A stretch of DNA of 5,819 nucleotides from an uncultured Alistipes sp. (GTDB lineage: Bacteria > Bacteroidota > Bacteroidia > Bacteroidales > Rikenellaceae): positions 1 through 5,819 of the forward strand of contig CAAGKW010000033.1 of assembly GCA_900770585.1 (NCBI GenBank). Reading direction: 5' to 3'. A program made the translations under genes and the position numbers. The notes under the pieces are model-generated. The model was not told where the DNA came from and made no database searches. It saw only the letters and a program-made list of their open reading frames with translations. Positions 1 through 5,819 of this stretch are shown here, one piece after another. Numbering within the stretch: position 1 is the first letter of the stretch; every line of letters begins with the position of its first letter.

Positions 1-366
1 ATTTCGAGCGATATGCGCGATATTGACGATGCATACGAGGCTGGTGTACAGATCGCTATCGAGGGTCGTGACCTCTACTACAACCGCGTTAGAAGTTTCG
101 TTGGCGCATACGCTGCCGAGATGGGTGGTTTGGATCTGGTAGTATTCACCGGTGGCGTTGGCGAGAACTCGGACGACCTGCGCGAATACGTTTGCAAGGA
201 TATGGAGTTCCTTGGCTTGGAGTTTGATTACGAGGCAAACAAGGGCGTTCGTGGTCAGAGCAAGGTGCTCTCGAAGCCCAATTCACGAGTGAAGGCTGTT
301 GTTGCCGAGACCAACGAGGAGTTGGTGATTGCATCGGACACCTACGCTATTGTTAAAAATTTGTAA
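1..366 (+). CDS. ackA: Acetate kinase, C-terminal part (5' end outside window)
   Basis: Acetate kinase (EC 2.7.2.1) interconverts acetyl-phosphate plus ADP and acetate plus ATP in the cytoplasm, the last ATP-forming step of acetate production. The frame is open from base 1 and ends at TAA 364-366, giving 121 visible residues of a family that is usually about 400 long. The visible part carries the second ASKHA-fold nucleotide-binding signature FTGGVGENS (visible residues 49-57). Before it is the helix with VRSFVGAYAAEMGGLD, and near the end is TNEELVIASD, which holds the conserved acidic pair (TNEE, 104-107) that binds Mg2+ in characterised acetate kinases. It opens with ISSDMRDI, matching the family's SSDxRD stretch. 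The ATG at base 13 is that internal Met, not a start. The gene is followed after 14 nt by ptb on the same strand, so they are probably co-transcribed. The start and any upstream pta are not visible. Confidence 0.95.
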   Translation: MSSDMRDIDDAYEAGVQIAIEGRDLYYNRVRSFVGAYAAEMGGLDLVVFTGGVGENSDDLREYVCKDMEFLGLEFDYEANKGVRGQSKVLSKPNSRVKAVVAETNEELVIASDTYAIVKNL

Positions 367-380
367 AAAACTATACAACT

Positions 381-1289
381 ATGGAAATTAGACATTTGGA
401 AGATGTCGTTACCGCTGCCAAAGCGCGCGGTCGCAAACGTCTGATCGTTGCTTACGGTCAGGATTCGCACACTATCGAGGCTGTAAACGACGCTATCGAA
501 AACGAATTGGTCGAGGCAACTTTGGTTGGTAGCCGCGAGGAGATCGAGAAGGTATGCGTTGCCGAGGGTATCGACGTGAACAAGTTCACCATTATCGATG
601 AGGGCAACGACGTGAAGGCTGCCAACATCGCTGTGAAGATGATCGCTGAGGGCGAGGGCGACGTGCTGATGAAGGGTCTGCTTTCGACCGATAAATATAT
701 GCGAGCTATTCTCAACAAGGAGTATGGTTTGGTTCCCCCGAAGGGTATCTTGACCCACGTTACGGTTGTGGATCTGCCCAACTATCCCCGTCTGCTGACT
801 ATCTCGGACGTAGCGATTATTCCCCTGCCCGACTTCAAGCAGAAGCAGCAGCAGATCAAGTTCTTGGCTCAGACCGCCAATGCACTCGGCATCAAGTGCC
901 CGAAGATCGCTATCATCTCGGCAAGCGAGCAGTTGCTGCCGGGCGTAATCTCGTCGAACGAGGCTGCACTGCTGGCTAAGATGGCTGATCGTGGCCAGAT
1001 GGGCAACGTCGAGGTTGATGGTCCGCTGTCGTTGGACGTAGCTATGTACAAGCATATTGCTGAGCACAAGAAGGTTAAGGGCTCGTCGATCGCTGGTGAG
1101 GTAGATTGTATGCTCTTCCCCAATATCGAGTCGGGTAACGTATTCTTCAAGATGGCATCGAACATCGGTGGCGGCGAATTGGCAGCTATGGTTGTTGGTA
1201 GCAAGGTTCCCTGCGTGCTGACTTCGCGTGGCGATTCGAGCAAGACCAAACTCTATTCGATCGCTTTGGCTTGTCTGTCGGCTAAGTAG
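381..1289 (+). CDS. ptb: Phosphate butyryltransferase-type phosphate acyltransferase
   Basis: Predicted cytoplasmic enzyme that converts butyryl-CoA or another short or branched acyl-CoA plus phosphate to acyl-phosphate plus CoA (EC 2.3.1.19; PTA/PTB family). At 302 residues it matches the length of known Ptb proteins (about 300) and not the longer single-domain Pta or the much longer multi-domain Pta. Visible family blocks are GDVLMKGLLSTDKYMRAIL (93-111), LTHVTVVDLPNY (124-135), the segment around SDVAIIPLPDFKQK (142-155), MADRGQMGNVEVDGPLSLDV (201-220), FPNIESGNVFFK (246-257) and the C-terminal TSRGDSSKTKLYSIALA (281-297), which has the SR-x-DS-x-x-TK-x-x-SIALA form typical of Ptb. ATG 381 was chosen because the family starts just before this helix; the leader is A-rich with no Shine-Dalgarno site, which is normal in Bacteroidota. 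It lies 14 nt after ackA and 103 nt before buk. The preferred substrate (butyryl-, isobutyryl-, isovaleryl- or acetyl-CoA) cannot be read from the sequence. Confidence 0.9.
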   Translation: MEIRHLEDVVTAAKARGRKRLIVAYGQDSHTIEAVNDAIENELVEATLVGSREEIEKVCVAEGIDVNKFTIIDEGNDVKAANIAVKMIAEGEGDVLMKGLLSTDKYMRAILNKEYGLVPPKGILTHVTVVDLPNYPRLLTISDVAIIPLPDFKQKQQQIKFLAQTANALGIKCPKIAIISASEQLLPGVISSNEAALLAKMADRGQMGNVEVDGPLSLDVAMYKHIAEHKKVKGSSIAGEVDCMLFPNIESGNVFFKMASNIGGGELAAMVVGSKVPCVLTSRGDSSKTKLYSIALACLSAK

Positions 1290-1308
1290 TACCTCTACTG
1301 ACATAAAC

Positions 1309-1362
1309 AAAGAGCAATCCGAAGCTCGAACAATGGGTTTCGAACTTCGGATTCTCTTTTTT
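1309..1362 (+). terminator. Hairpin with T6 tract between ptb and buk
   Basis: The left arm 1309-1330 pairs with 1339-1359 around an 8-nt loop (1331-1338). The pairing is about 20 bp, broken only by a bulged C at 1315 and a C1325/A1344 mismatch. On the plus strand six T residues follow the GC-containing stem (1357-1362), the form of an intrinsic terminator. It starts 20 nt after the ptb stop and ends 30 nt before the buk start, so it could end most ackA-ptb transcripts, attenuate buk or act as a 3' stabilising stem. On the minus strand the C/A mismatch becomes a G-U pair and the hairpin is followed by TTTGTTT, so it could also work in that direction, although no minus-strand gene is seen nearby. 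No clear TAnnTTTG box is visible between the hairpin and buk. Confidence 0.7.
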
Positions 1363-1392
1363 CACAAACATCCCCCAATCTTAACCAACACT

Positions 1393-2466
1393 ATGGGTAA
1401 CAACTACAATATCTTAGTCATCAACCCTGGCTCGACCTCGACTAAGGTCGGTCTGTATCGTGATTTGGAACCCGTAACCGAGATCACCGTACGCCATTCG
1501 CGCGAGGAGTTGGCTCCATACGAAACAGTCTTCGATCAGTACGACTTCCGACTGAAAGTGGTCCTCGACGAGCTCGCAAAGCAGGGCATCGAACTCGAAA
1601 ACCTCAATGCCGTAATCGGTCGTGGCGGACTGCTCAAGCCGCTGCAATCGGGCGTCTACGAGGTTACCGAGGCTATTATTCACGACTTGAAAAACCCGAC
1701 GATGCACCACGCCTCGAACTTAGGCGGACTGTTGGCATTGGGCATTGCGCAAAAGTTTGGCGTTAAGGCATTTATCGCTGATCCGTGCGTGACCGACGAA
1801 TTGCAACCTGTAGCTCGAATTACGGGTCTGCCGGGCATTGAGCGCCGTTCGATTTGGCACGCTCTGAACCAGAAAGCTATCGCTCGCGGCTATGCTGCCA
1901 AGATCGGCAAGAAATACGAAGAGATGAATCTGATCGTCGCTCATTTGGGCGGAGGTATTACGGTCGGTGCACATCACCTCGGTCGCGTTATCGATGTAAA
2001 TAATGGTCTTTCGGGCGAGGGCCCGATTGCTCCCGAGCGCTCGGGCACGCTGCCTGCTGACGGTTGGAAAGATCTGATCGAATCGGGCAAATATACATCG
2101 AAGGAGTTGGATAAACTGCTCGCAGGTAAGGGCGGACTGACCGCTCATCTGGGCACTGCGTCAATCCCCGAAGTGGTTGCTCGCATTAAAGATGGCGACG
2201 AGCACGCGAAGTTGATTCTCGACGCGATGTGCTACACCGTAGGTAAGCAGATCGGCGCTATGGCTACCGTACTCGAAGGCAAAGCTGAGGTCGTTATCCT
2301 TACGGGCGGTATCGCTTATAGCGAGTACGTTTGCAACTACATTACCAAGATGTGTTCGTTCATTGCCCCCGTAGTGATCGAGGCTGGCGAGAATGAGTTG
2401 GGTGCGCTGGCTTACAACGCAGTAGCCGCTCTCGACGGCGAGATCGTTCCGATGAAATACGAATAG
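1393..2466 (+). CDS. buk: Butyrate kinase (short/branched-chain fatty acid kinase)
   Basis: Predicted cytoplasmic kinase of the acetokinase family (EC 2.7.2.7) that makes ATP and butyrate or a branched-chain acid from acyl-phosphate and ADP; it would act directly after Ptb. At 357 residues it fits the usual Buk length (about 355), shorter than AckA. Motifs in order: the first phosphate loop ILVINPGSTSTKVGLY (7-22); VIGRGGLLKPLQSGVYEV (74-91), the acyl-side segment typical of Buk; HHASNLGGLLA (105-115); ADPCVTDELQPVARITGLPG (129-148); the second loop LIVAHLGGGITVGAH (180-194) followed by GLSGEGPIAPERSGTLP (205-221); and the adenosine-binding VILTGGIAYSEY (301-312). The frame is open upstream to about 1228, but ATG 1393 is preferred: family members start a few residues before ILVINPGSTSTK, and an earlier start would overlap ptb or sit in the hairpin loop. 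The gene converges with the tlpA-like gene. Substrate range is not decided by sequence. Confidence 0.93.
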   Translation: MGNNYNILVINPGSTSTKVGLYRDLEPVTEITVRHSREELAPYETVFDQYDFRLKVVLDELAKQGIELENLNAVIGRGGLLKPLQSGVYEVTEAIIHDLKNPTMHHASNLGGLLALGIAQKFGVKAFIADPCVTDELQPVARITGLPGIERRSIWHALNQKAIARGYAAKIGKKYEEMNLIVAHLGGGITVGAHHLGRVIDVNNGLSGEGPIAPERSGTLPADGWKDLIESGKYTSKELDKLLAGKGGLTAHLGTASIPEVVARIKDGDEHAKLILDAMCYTVGKQIGAMATVLEGKAEVVILTGGIAYSEYVCNYITKMCSFIAPVVIEAGENELGALAYNAVAALDGEIVPMKYE

Positions 2467-2484
2467 ACGATTACGCTCTACAAT

Positions 2485-2516
2485 AAAAAAGGTCGCGCCC
2501 TATAGGACGCGACCTT
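2485..2516 (-). terminator. Terminator between convergent buk and tlpA-like genes, best formed on minus strand
   Basis: Arms 2489-2500 and 2505-2516 form a 12-position GC-rich stem with a TATA loop and one C2498/A2507 mismatch. On the minus strand that mismatch becomes a G-U pair and the stem runs into six U residues (complement of 2485-2490), an excellent intrinsic terminator for the tlpA-like gene, whose stop is 20 nt upstream of it. On the plus strand the stem follows the buk stop by 22 nt and is trailed only by TTACTTGTATT, so it probably serves buk too, but less strongly. Confidence 0.85.
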
Positions 2517-2536
2517 ACTTGTATTAAACTATTAGG

Positions 2537-3544
2537 TTATTTGGCACTCATTGCAGCATCGACAATAGTCTTCAAACCTTCGCCACGTGCTCCGCGCGAA
2601 ACAATCGTTCCGTCGGGCGCAAAAAGTATCAAGTGAGGAATGCCAGAAATGCCATAAATATTCAAAGTTGCACCTTGAACATCTGAAATTACGGGCCACT
2701 CAATACCCAGATCTTCGATTGCCTTTTGCGTATCGGCCACCTCATCATTAACAGCGACACCGAGTACCGTCAAACCCTGATCCTTATATTTTGTATAGAT
2801 CTCCTTGATCGTCGGCATCTCGCGACGGCACGGGCCACACCACGATGCCCAAAAATCAACCAAGACATACTCACCACGGCCTACATAATCCGACAACTTT
2901 TGTTCGGTTCCATCTTCTGCCGTAAGCGTAAAATCGGCAAACGGCTGTCCCTCGGCTGTAAGCTCCAACTGCGTGAGAAATTTCACGCGATTAGTAACAA
3001 GCACCGAGTTTGAATACATAGCGGGCAGCACCTTCAAAAGCGAATCGAGTTCGGCCTTATCCTTTTGCCCCATAATATCCAAGAACAAAAAGTAACCCAC
3101 AGCATTCTCCCTGTTTGCCTCAAACGTACTATCGAGCACGTTGATCATACGCAATGCCTTTTCTTCACGTGTTAATGTAGCATCTGATCTAACAGCACTC
3201 ACCTCGGCCTTCATTGCAAGCATCGTTTCATTGCTCGGTGTGCCCGAAACATTACCCATCGAATCAATCAGGATAGTACCCGATTCTAACACTAGTGGCA
3301 AATAACCACCCGACGGGGATTTAAGAGCTGCTGCGTATGGCATCGCAACCTTTCCCTCGAAACATATTCGATTATTCATTGCCGTAACACTATCAATCAC
3401 CTCATCATTATCATAGTTAATGAGTTGGAAAATTTGACCGTCTTCGACTACATTTGAGGGAAATTCGGCTACAATCGAATACTTTCGGTCGGTGCACGAC
3501 AGCAAAGCCAATGCAGCTAATGCTAAAATTACAAGTCGTTTCAT
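2537..3544 (-). CDS. TlpA-like thioredoxin-fold lipoprotein with DUF4369-like N-terminus
   Basis: Predicted membrane-anchored thiol-disulfide oxidoreductase on the periplasmic side, 335 residues. Residues 1-16 form a lipoprotein signal (KR, a hydrophobic core, then ALLSC) with the lipidated Cys at 17. Residues about 22-105 have the beta-rich pattern of DUF4369 (DEVIDSVTAMNNRICFEGKV), common in Bacteroidota before a thioredoxin domain. A helical linker covers about 105-195. The AhpC/TSA-Redoxin/TlpA domain covers about 200-335: GQPFADFTL, then VDFWASWCGPCRREMP with the active-site pair Cys236/Cys239 (WCGPC) and the cis-proline loop GIP303. Both catalytic cysteines and the cis-Pro are present, so it should be redox active; reduction of secreted protein disulfides is the family role, the actual client is unknown. 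It has its own candidate promoter and terminator, so it seems to be a single-gene unit. The base composition looks more A/T-rich than its neighbours. Confidence 0.9.
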   Translation of the reverse strand: MKRLVILALAALALLSCTDRKYSIVAEFPSNVVEDGQIFQLINYDNDEVIDSVTAMNNRICFEGKVAMPYAAALKSPSGGYLPLVLESGTILIDSMGNVSGTPSNETMLAMKAEVSAVRSDATLTREEKALRMINVLDSTFEANRENAVGYFLFLDIMGQKDKAELDSLLKVLPAMYSNSVLVTNRVKFLTQLELTAEGQPFADFTLTAEDGTEQKLSDYVGRGEYVLVDFWASWCGPCRREMPTIKEIYTKYKDQGLTVLGVAVNDEVADTQKAIEDLGIEWPVISDVQGATLNIYGISGIPHLILFAPDGTIVSRGARGEGLKTIVDAAMSAK

Positions 3545-3572
3545 TGCTTTATTCTGAATTTTATTGTTTGTG

Positions 3573-3607
3573 CAAATATATTAAAATTTATCCAACTGAA
3601 ACACAAA
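3573..3607 (-). promoter_or_regulatory. Candidate Bacteroidota-type promoter for the tlpA-like gene
   Basis: On the minus strand TATATTTG (complement of 3573-3580) matches the Bacteroidota -7 consensus TAnnTTTG exactly. It lies 28 nt before the ATG, which would give a leader of roughly 20 nt. A TTTG (complement of 3604-3607) could be the -33 element, but the 23-nt spacing is longer than the usual 19-21. The intervening stretch is very A/T-rich. The position just downstream of the terminator at 3623-3652 fits a separate transcription unit. Confidence 0.5.
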
Positions 3608-3622
3608 CCCGTGGTTGCAAAT

Positions 3623-3652
3623 AAAAAACCGCCCGACTTTGGTGTCGAGCGG
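3623..3652 (-). terminator. Intrinsic terminator after the serine hydrolase gene
   Basis: On the minus strand the arms (complements of 3644-3652 and 3629-3637) form a 9-position GC-rich stem with a 6-nt loop, with one G-U pair, followed directly by six U residues (complement of 3623-3628). The stem starts 24 nt after the stop codon of the serine hydrolase gene. On the plus strand the same stem has a C/A mismatch and no T tract, so it acts in the minus direction only. Confidence 0.85.
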
Positions 3653-3676
3653 CTCAATTTCGAAACGGCTTAAAGG

Positions 3677-4978
3677 CTACTTCTCGAAGCGACGAATTGC
3701 CTCATAGACTGCCTCCTGGCACTTGGTGCGGGTGCTCTCACGACCCAGCGCGTCGATCGAACGGTTGGGATAGACGCGGTTGGTCAGGAAGATATAGATC
3801 ACGTCCTCAGCCGGATCTACCCAGAACATCGTACCCGTGAAACCATAGTGTCCAAAACTCTTCTGCGTTGCCGACGGTGCGGGATAAGCGTCATCGAACG
3901 ACAACTCGGGCGAGTTGCTGAAAATCGGGCGGTCAAAGCCCAAGCCACGACGGTTGCGATTGTCGGGATATTGGCACGAAGTCCACTCCTCGATAGTCTT
4001 ACGCTTCAAGTAGCGCTTGCCACCGTACGTACCGCCATTGAGCAACATTTGGAGCACCTTGGCCATACTCTCGGTATTGGCAAAGACACCTGCATTACCC
4101 GACACGCCACCCAACATTGCGGCCGACTCATCGTGTACATAGCCGTGAATAAGGTCATTACGATAGACGGTATCAACCTCGGTCGGGAGGATCTTATTCT
4201 TGGGGTATTTGTGCGCGGGGTTGAGCATAATAGCATCAGCGCCCAGAGGCTCGTAGTAAGTATCACGCAAGAACTCCTCGAAACCCTTGCCCGTCAGCGA
4301 CTCAACCACGTAGGGATAGCACAAGAACGACATACACGAATAGCGGAACTTCTTCGGGCCCAGCGGCGTATCAGCCACAGCCTTATAGACAATCTCGCGC
4401 ATATCCTTGCGAGCCCACATATTCTTATAGACCTCGATCGGGTATTCCTCGCTCGGAGTGTAGCTGAACAGACCCTCGCGCAGACGACCCTGCTCGTCGA
4501 ACATAATTCGATAAACACTCACCGACGGAATCAAACCTCCCTGATGAGCCAAAAACTCACGCAGGGTTACATCCTCCTTGTTACTACCCACGAAATAGGG
4601 GAACGACTTCGAGAAGGGCTCGTCGAGACCAATCAGACCGTCCTCGACCAACTTCATCATTGCGATGGTTGCGCCCATCACCTTCGAGCACGACGCAAGA
4701 TCGAAGATGTGGTCGTTCTCGACCGCACGATAACGACGATAGGTGTGATGACCGTAGCTCTTGTGGTGTACGATCTTACCGTGGCGAGCTACCAGAATCT
4801 GGCAACCCGGGAAGGCGTGCTGCGACATCGCATACTCAACCAACGAGTCGATCGTGGTCGAGAGATACTTACCATCCATACCCACGCTCTCTGCCGAGGC
4901 ATAGCTCAGCGTATCGCTCTTGGCCGACACCGAAACAGCCGCCACAAGCGCAACAACGAGTAAAAGAATGCGTTTCAT
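3677..4978 (-). CDS. Secreted beta-lactamase-family (class C fold) serine hydrolase
   Basis: Predicted periplasmic serine hydrolase of the beta-lactamase/penicillin-binding fold (PF00144), 433 residues. A type I signal peptide is visible (MKR, hydrophobic 4-15, SVSA cleavage after Ala19). Catalytic motifs: SxxK as S96-C-S-K99 in the family context FDLASCSK; the tyrosine motif as Y213-S-C215 in FRYSCMSFL; and the third motif as H377-Y-G379 in FGHYGFTGTMFWVDP. The block VHDESAAMLGGVSGNAGVFA (281-300) closely resembles the subgroup found fused or linked to NagZ-type glucosaminidases and related to Bacillus AmiE (YbbE), an N-acetylmuramyl-L-alanine amidase. That, with the NagX-like gene 7 nt upstream, suggests peptidoglycan-fragment processing, but an esterase or D-Ala peptidase role is equally possible by fold. 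It is probably not a resistance beta-lactamase. It is the second gene of the visible unit and is followed by a good terminator. Confidence 0.88.
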   Translation of the reverse strand: MKRILLLVVALVAAVSVSAKSDTLSYASAESVGMDGKYLSTTIDSLVEYAMSQHAFPGCQILVARHGKIVHHKSYGHHTYRRYRAVENDHIFDLASCSKVMGATIAMMKLVEDGLIGLDEPFSKSFPYFVGSNKEDVTLREFLAHQGGLIPSVSVYRIMFDEQGRLREGLFSYTPSEEYPIEVYKNMWARKDMREIVYKAVADTPLGPKKFRYSCMSFLCYPYVVESLTGKGFEEFLRDTYYEPLGADAIMLNPAHKYPKNKILPTEVDTVYRNDLIHGYVHDESAAMLGGVSGNAGVFANTESMAKVLQMLLNGGTYGGKRYLKRKTIEEWTSCQYPDNRNRRGLGFDRPIFSNSPELSFDDAYPAPSATQKSFGHYGFTGTMFWVDPAEDVIYIFLTNRVYPNRSIDALGRESTRTKCQEAVYEAIRRFEK

Positions 4979-4985
4979 ACTACTA

Positions 4986-5819
4986 TTACAATTTAATAAA
5001 GATCTTACGTTTGAACAGCGGCAGAGCTACCAACCAGCACAATGCCACCAGCGACAGCGATGTCAGCAACGATGCAAACTCGACGGGCAGCACCTCCTTC
5101 AATGTGGTGAACCAAGCCGAGAATACCGTTACCGTGCGTTCGCCACCATCGATAGGTACCTTGAACCACGACTGACCCCAAACCTTCACAAAGAAGGTCG
5201 AGAGGCAGTAGGTGAACAGCGCATTTGAGCCGAATACTGCGAAGAACGTTGTCCACTTAGTCTTCTTGCGAACATCGATCAAGAAAGCAAACAGCGCCCA
5301 AACCTGCATTGCAAGACCACCTGCATAGAACACATAACTACTCGACCAGAGTTTCTTGTTGATCGGGAAGTAGGGATTCAGAATCAGACCCAAAGTGATG
5401 AGCAGACCACCAACAGTAGCCAGCACAAGGATATTGCGCTTAACGTCCTCGGTGCTCTCGCCCATCAATTTACCCGACATATAACCGAGCAGAACAGTAC
5501 CAATCGCGGGCAGTGTACTCCACAGACCCTCGGGGTCGAATGCGATACCCTCGCCGTGGTACATATGAGCGTCGCCCAGAATAGCCAAATCGATCGTACG
5601 ACCGAGGTTGCCTTCGAGCGTAAAGTCGCCAAACATTGCCGACACAATCCAATAAAAGGCCAAAATCAGCACCAAAGCAATCGAAATGCGCTTATAGGTT
5701 TTCAGCCACAATGCCAGCAGAGCACCCGCCGTGAAGCACAATGCGATACGCGGGAAAACACCCAGAATACGCCACTTAGCCAGCGATTTGAGAGGAGTGC
5801 CGAGCAACAGCGGGAAGGG
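4986..5819 (-). CDS. NagX/HGSNAT-like membrane acyltransferase (DUF5009, COG4299), C-terminal part
   Basis: C-terminal 277 residues of a multi-pass inner-membrane protein; the frame stays open to the right edge of the window (first visible residues PFPL), so the start lies outside. The TTG at 5807 is an internal leucine. Family signatures: RILGVFPRIALCF (17-29), LGRTID with DAHMYHGEG (72-91), then FDPEGLWSTLPAIGTVLLGY (94-113, the most diagnostic block), and FPINKKLWSSSYVFYAGGLA (151-170). About seven hydrophobic segments are visible, near 23-39, 45-62, 100-119, 129-147, 160-182, 191-212 and 248-269, with a basic cytoplasmic-type tail (FKRKIFIKL). Relatives include human heparan-alpha-glucosaminide N-acetyltransferase, which moves acetyl from acetyl-CoA across the membrane to a glucosamine. 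The acetyl-accepting His of that family would lie in the missing N-terminal part, so activity cannot be judged. It is probably co-transcribed with the serine hydrolase; an amino-sugar salvage role is inferred. Confidence 0.85.
   Translation of the reverse strand, partial: PFPLLLGTPLKSLAKWRILGVFPRIALCFTAGALLALWLKTYKRISIALVLILAFYWIVSAMFGDFTLEGNLGRTIDLAILGDAHMYHGEGIAFDPEGLWSTLPAIGTVLLGYMSGKLMGESTEDVKRNILVLATVGGLLITLGLILNPYFPINKKLWSSSYVFYAGGLAMQVWALFAFLIDVRKKTKWTTFFAVFGSNALFTYCLSTFFVKVWGQSWFKVPIDGGERTVTVFSAWFTTLKEVLPVEFASLLTSLSLVALCWLVALPLFKRKIFIKL

Noticed and set aside
13..366. ATG at 13 as the start of a small 117-residue protein
   Set aside because: The frame is open to base 1 and the residues before this Met (ISSD) match the acetate kinase family, so the gene is cut by the window edge.
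342..1310. Long minus-strand open frame (322 codons) opposite ptb
   Set aside because: It is a shadow of ptb: the translation is rich in Leu, His, Gln and Arg without a recognisable domain, and the plus-strand product has full family motifs.
1333..1335. In-frame ATG upstream of buk as an alternative start
   Set aside because: It lies in the loop of a strong hairpin and would add 20 residues absent from the family before the ILVINPGSTSTK motif.
1720..2148. Minus-strand open frame inside buk
   Set aside because: Antisense shadow of a gene with clear kinase motifs; no domain, promoter or terminator of its own.
3848..4963. Long plus-strand open frame (371 codons) opposite the serine hydrolase gene
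   Set aside because: It lies wholly inside the hydrolase gene, its product is a low-complexity-looking mix of Arg, His, Ile and Thr, and no promoter or family motif supports it.
4660..5228. Two overlapping plus-strand frames across the nagX-like/serine hydrolase junction
   Set aside because: Both overlap well-supported minus-strand genes and their translations have no recognisable features.
5805..5807. TTG as the start codon of the nagX-like gene
   Set aside because: The frame continues to the window edge with family-like residues PFPL before it, and the protein would lack the conserved N-terminal part.

Overview
The window reads as chromosomal DNA from a gut-type Bacteroidota, most likely the order Bacteroidales and perhaps close to Alistipes. 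The reasons are the DUF4369-plus-thioredoxin lipoprotein, the COG4299/DUF5009 (NagX-like) membrane protein next to a periplasmic serine hydrolase, gene starts without a Shine-Dalgarno site, a TATATTTG box that fits the Bacteroidota TAnnTTTG -7 consensus, and heavy use of TCG for serine. The genus is inference from style, not from a marker gene. Nothing suggests a mobile element, phage, CRISPR array or RNA gene.

Left part, plus strand (1-2466): the C-terminal third of acetate kinase (ackA), then a full phosphate acyl/butyryltransferase (ptb, 381-1289), then a full butyrate kinase (buk, 1393-2466). All three belong to acyl-phosphate energy metabolism. Ptb turns an acyl-CoA plus phosphate into acyl-phosphate and CoA, and Buk moves the phosphoryl group to ADP, giving ATP and a short-chain acid. 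AckA does the same final step for acetate. ackA and ptb are 14 nt apart. ptb and buk are 103 nt apart, and a strong hairpin with a T6 tract lies between them, so buk may be made at a lower level or from a separate transcript.

Middle (2467-3676): buk converges with a minus-strand TlpA-like thioredoxin lipoprotein gene (2537-3544), and a hairpin terminator (2485-2516) lies between them. The tlpA-like gene has its own candidate promoter (3573-3607). Just upstream of that is the terminator (3623-3652) of the next minus-strand unit.

Right part, minus strand (3677-5819): a two-gene unit read from right to left. First comes a NagX/HGSNAT-like multi-pass membrane acyltransferase, cut by the window end so that only its C-terminal 277 residues are seen. 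Seven nt later comes a secreted beta-lactamase-fold serine hydrolase (433 aa). This pairing fits cell-wall amino-sugar or muropeptide salvage, but substrate and reaction are inferred.

There is no gene-free stretch longer than 300 bases. I see no clearly new system. The points most worth a second look are the ackA-ptb-buk layout, the hairpin inside it, and the nagX/serine-hydrolase pair.
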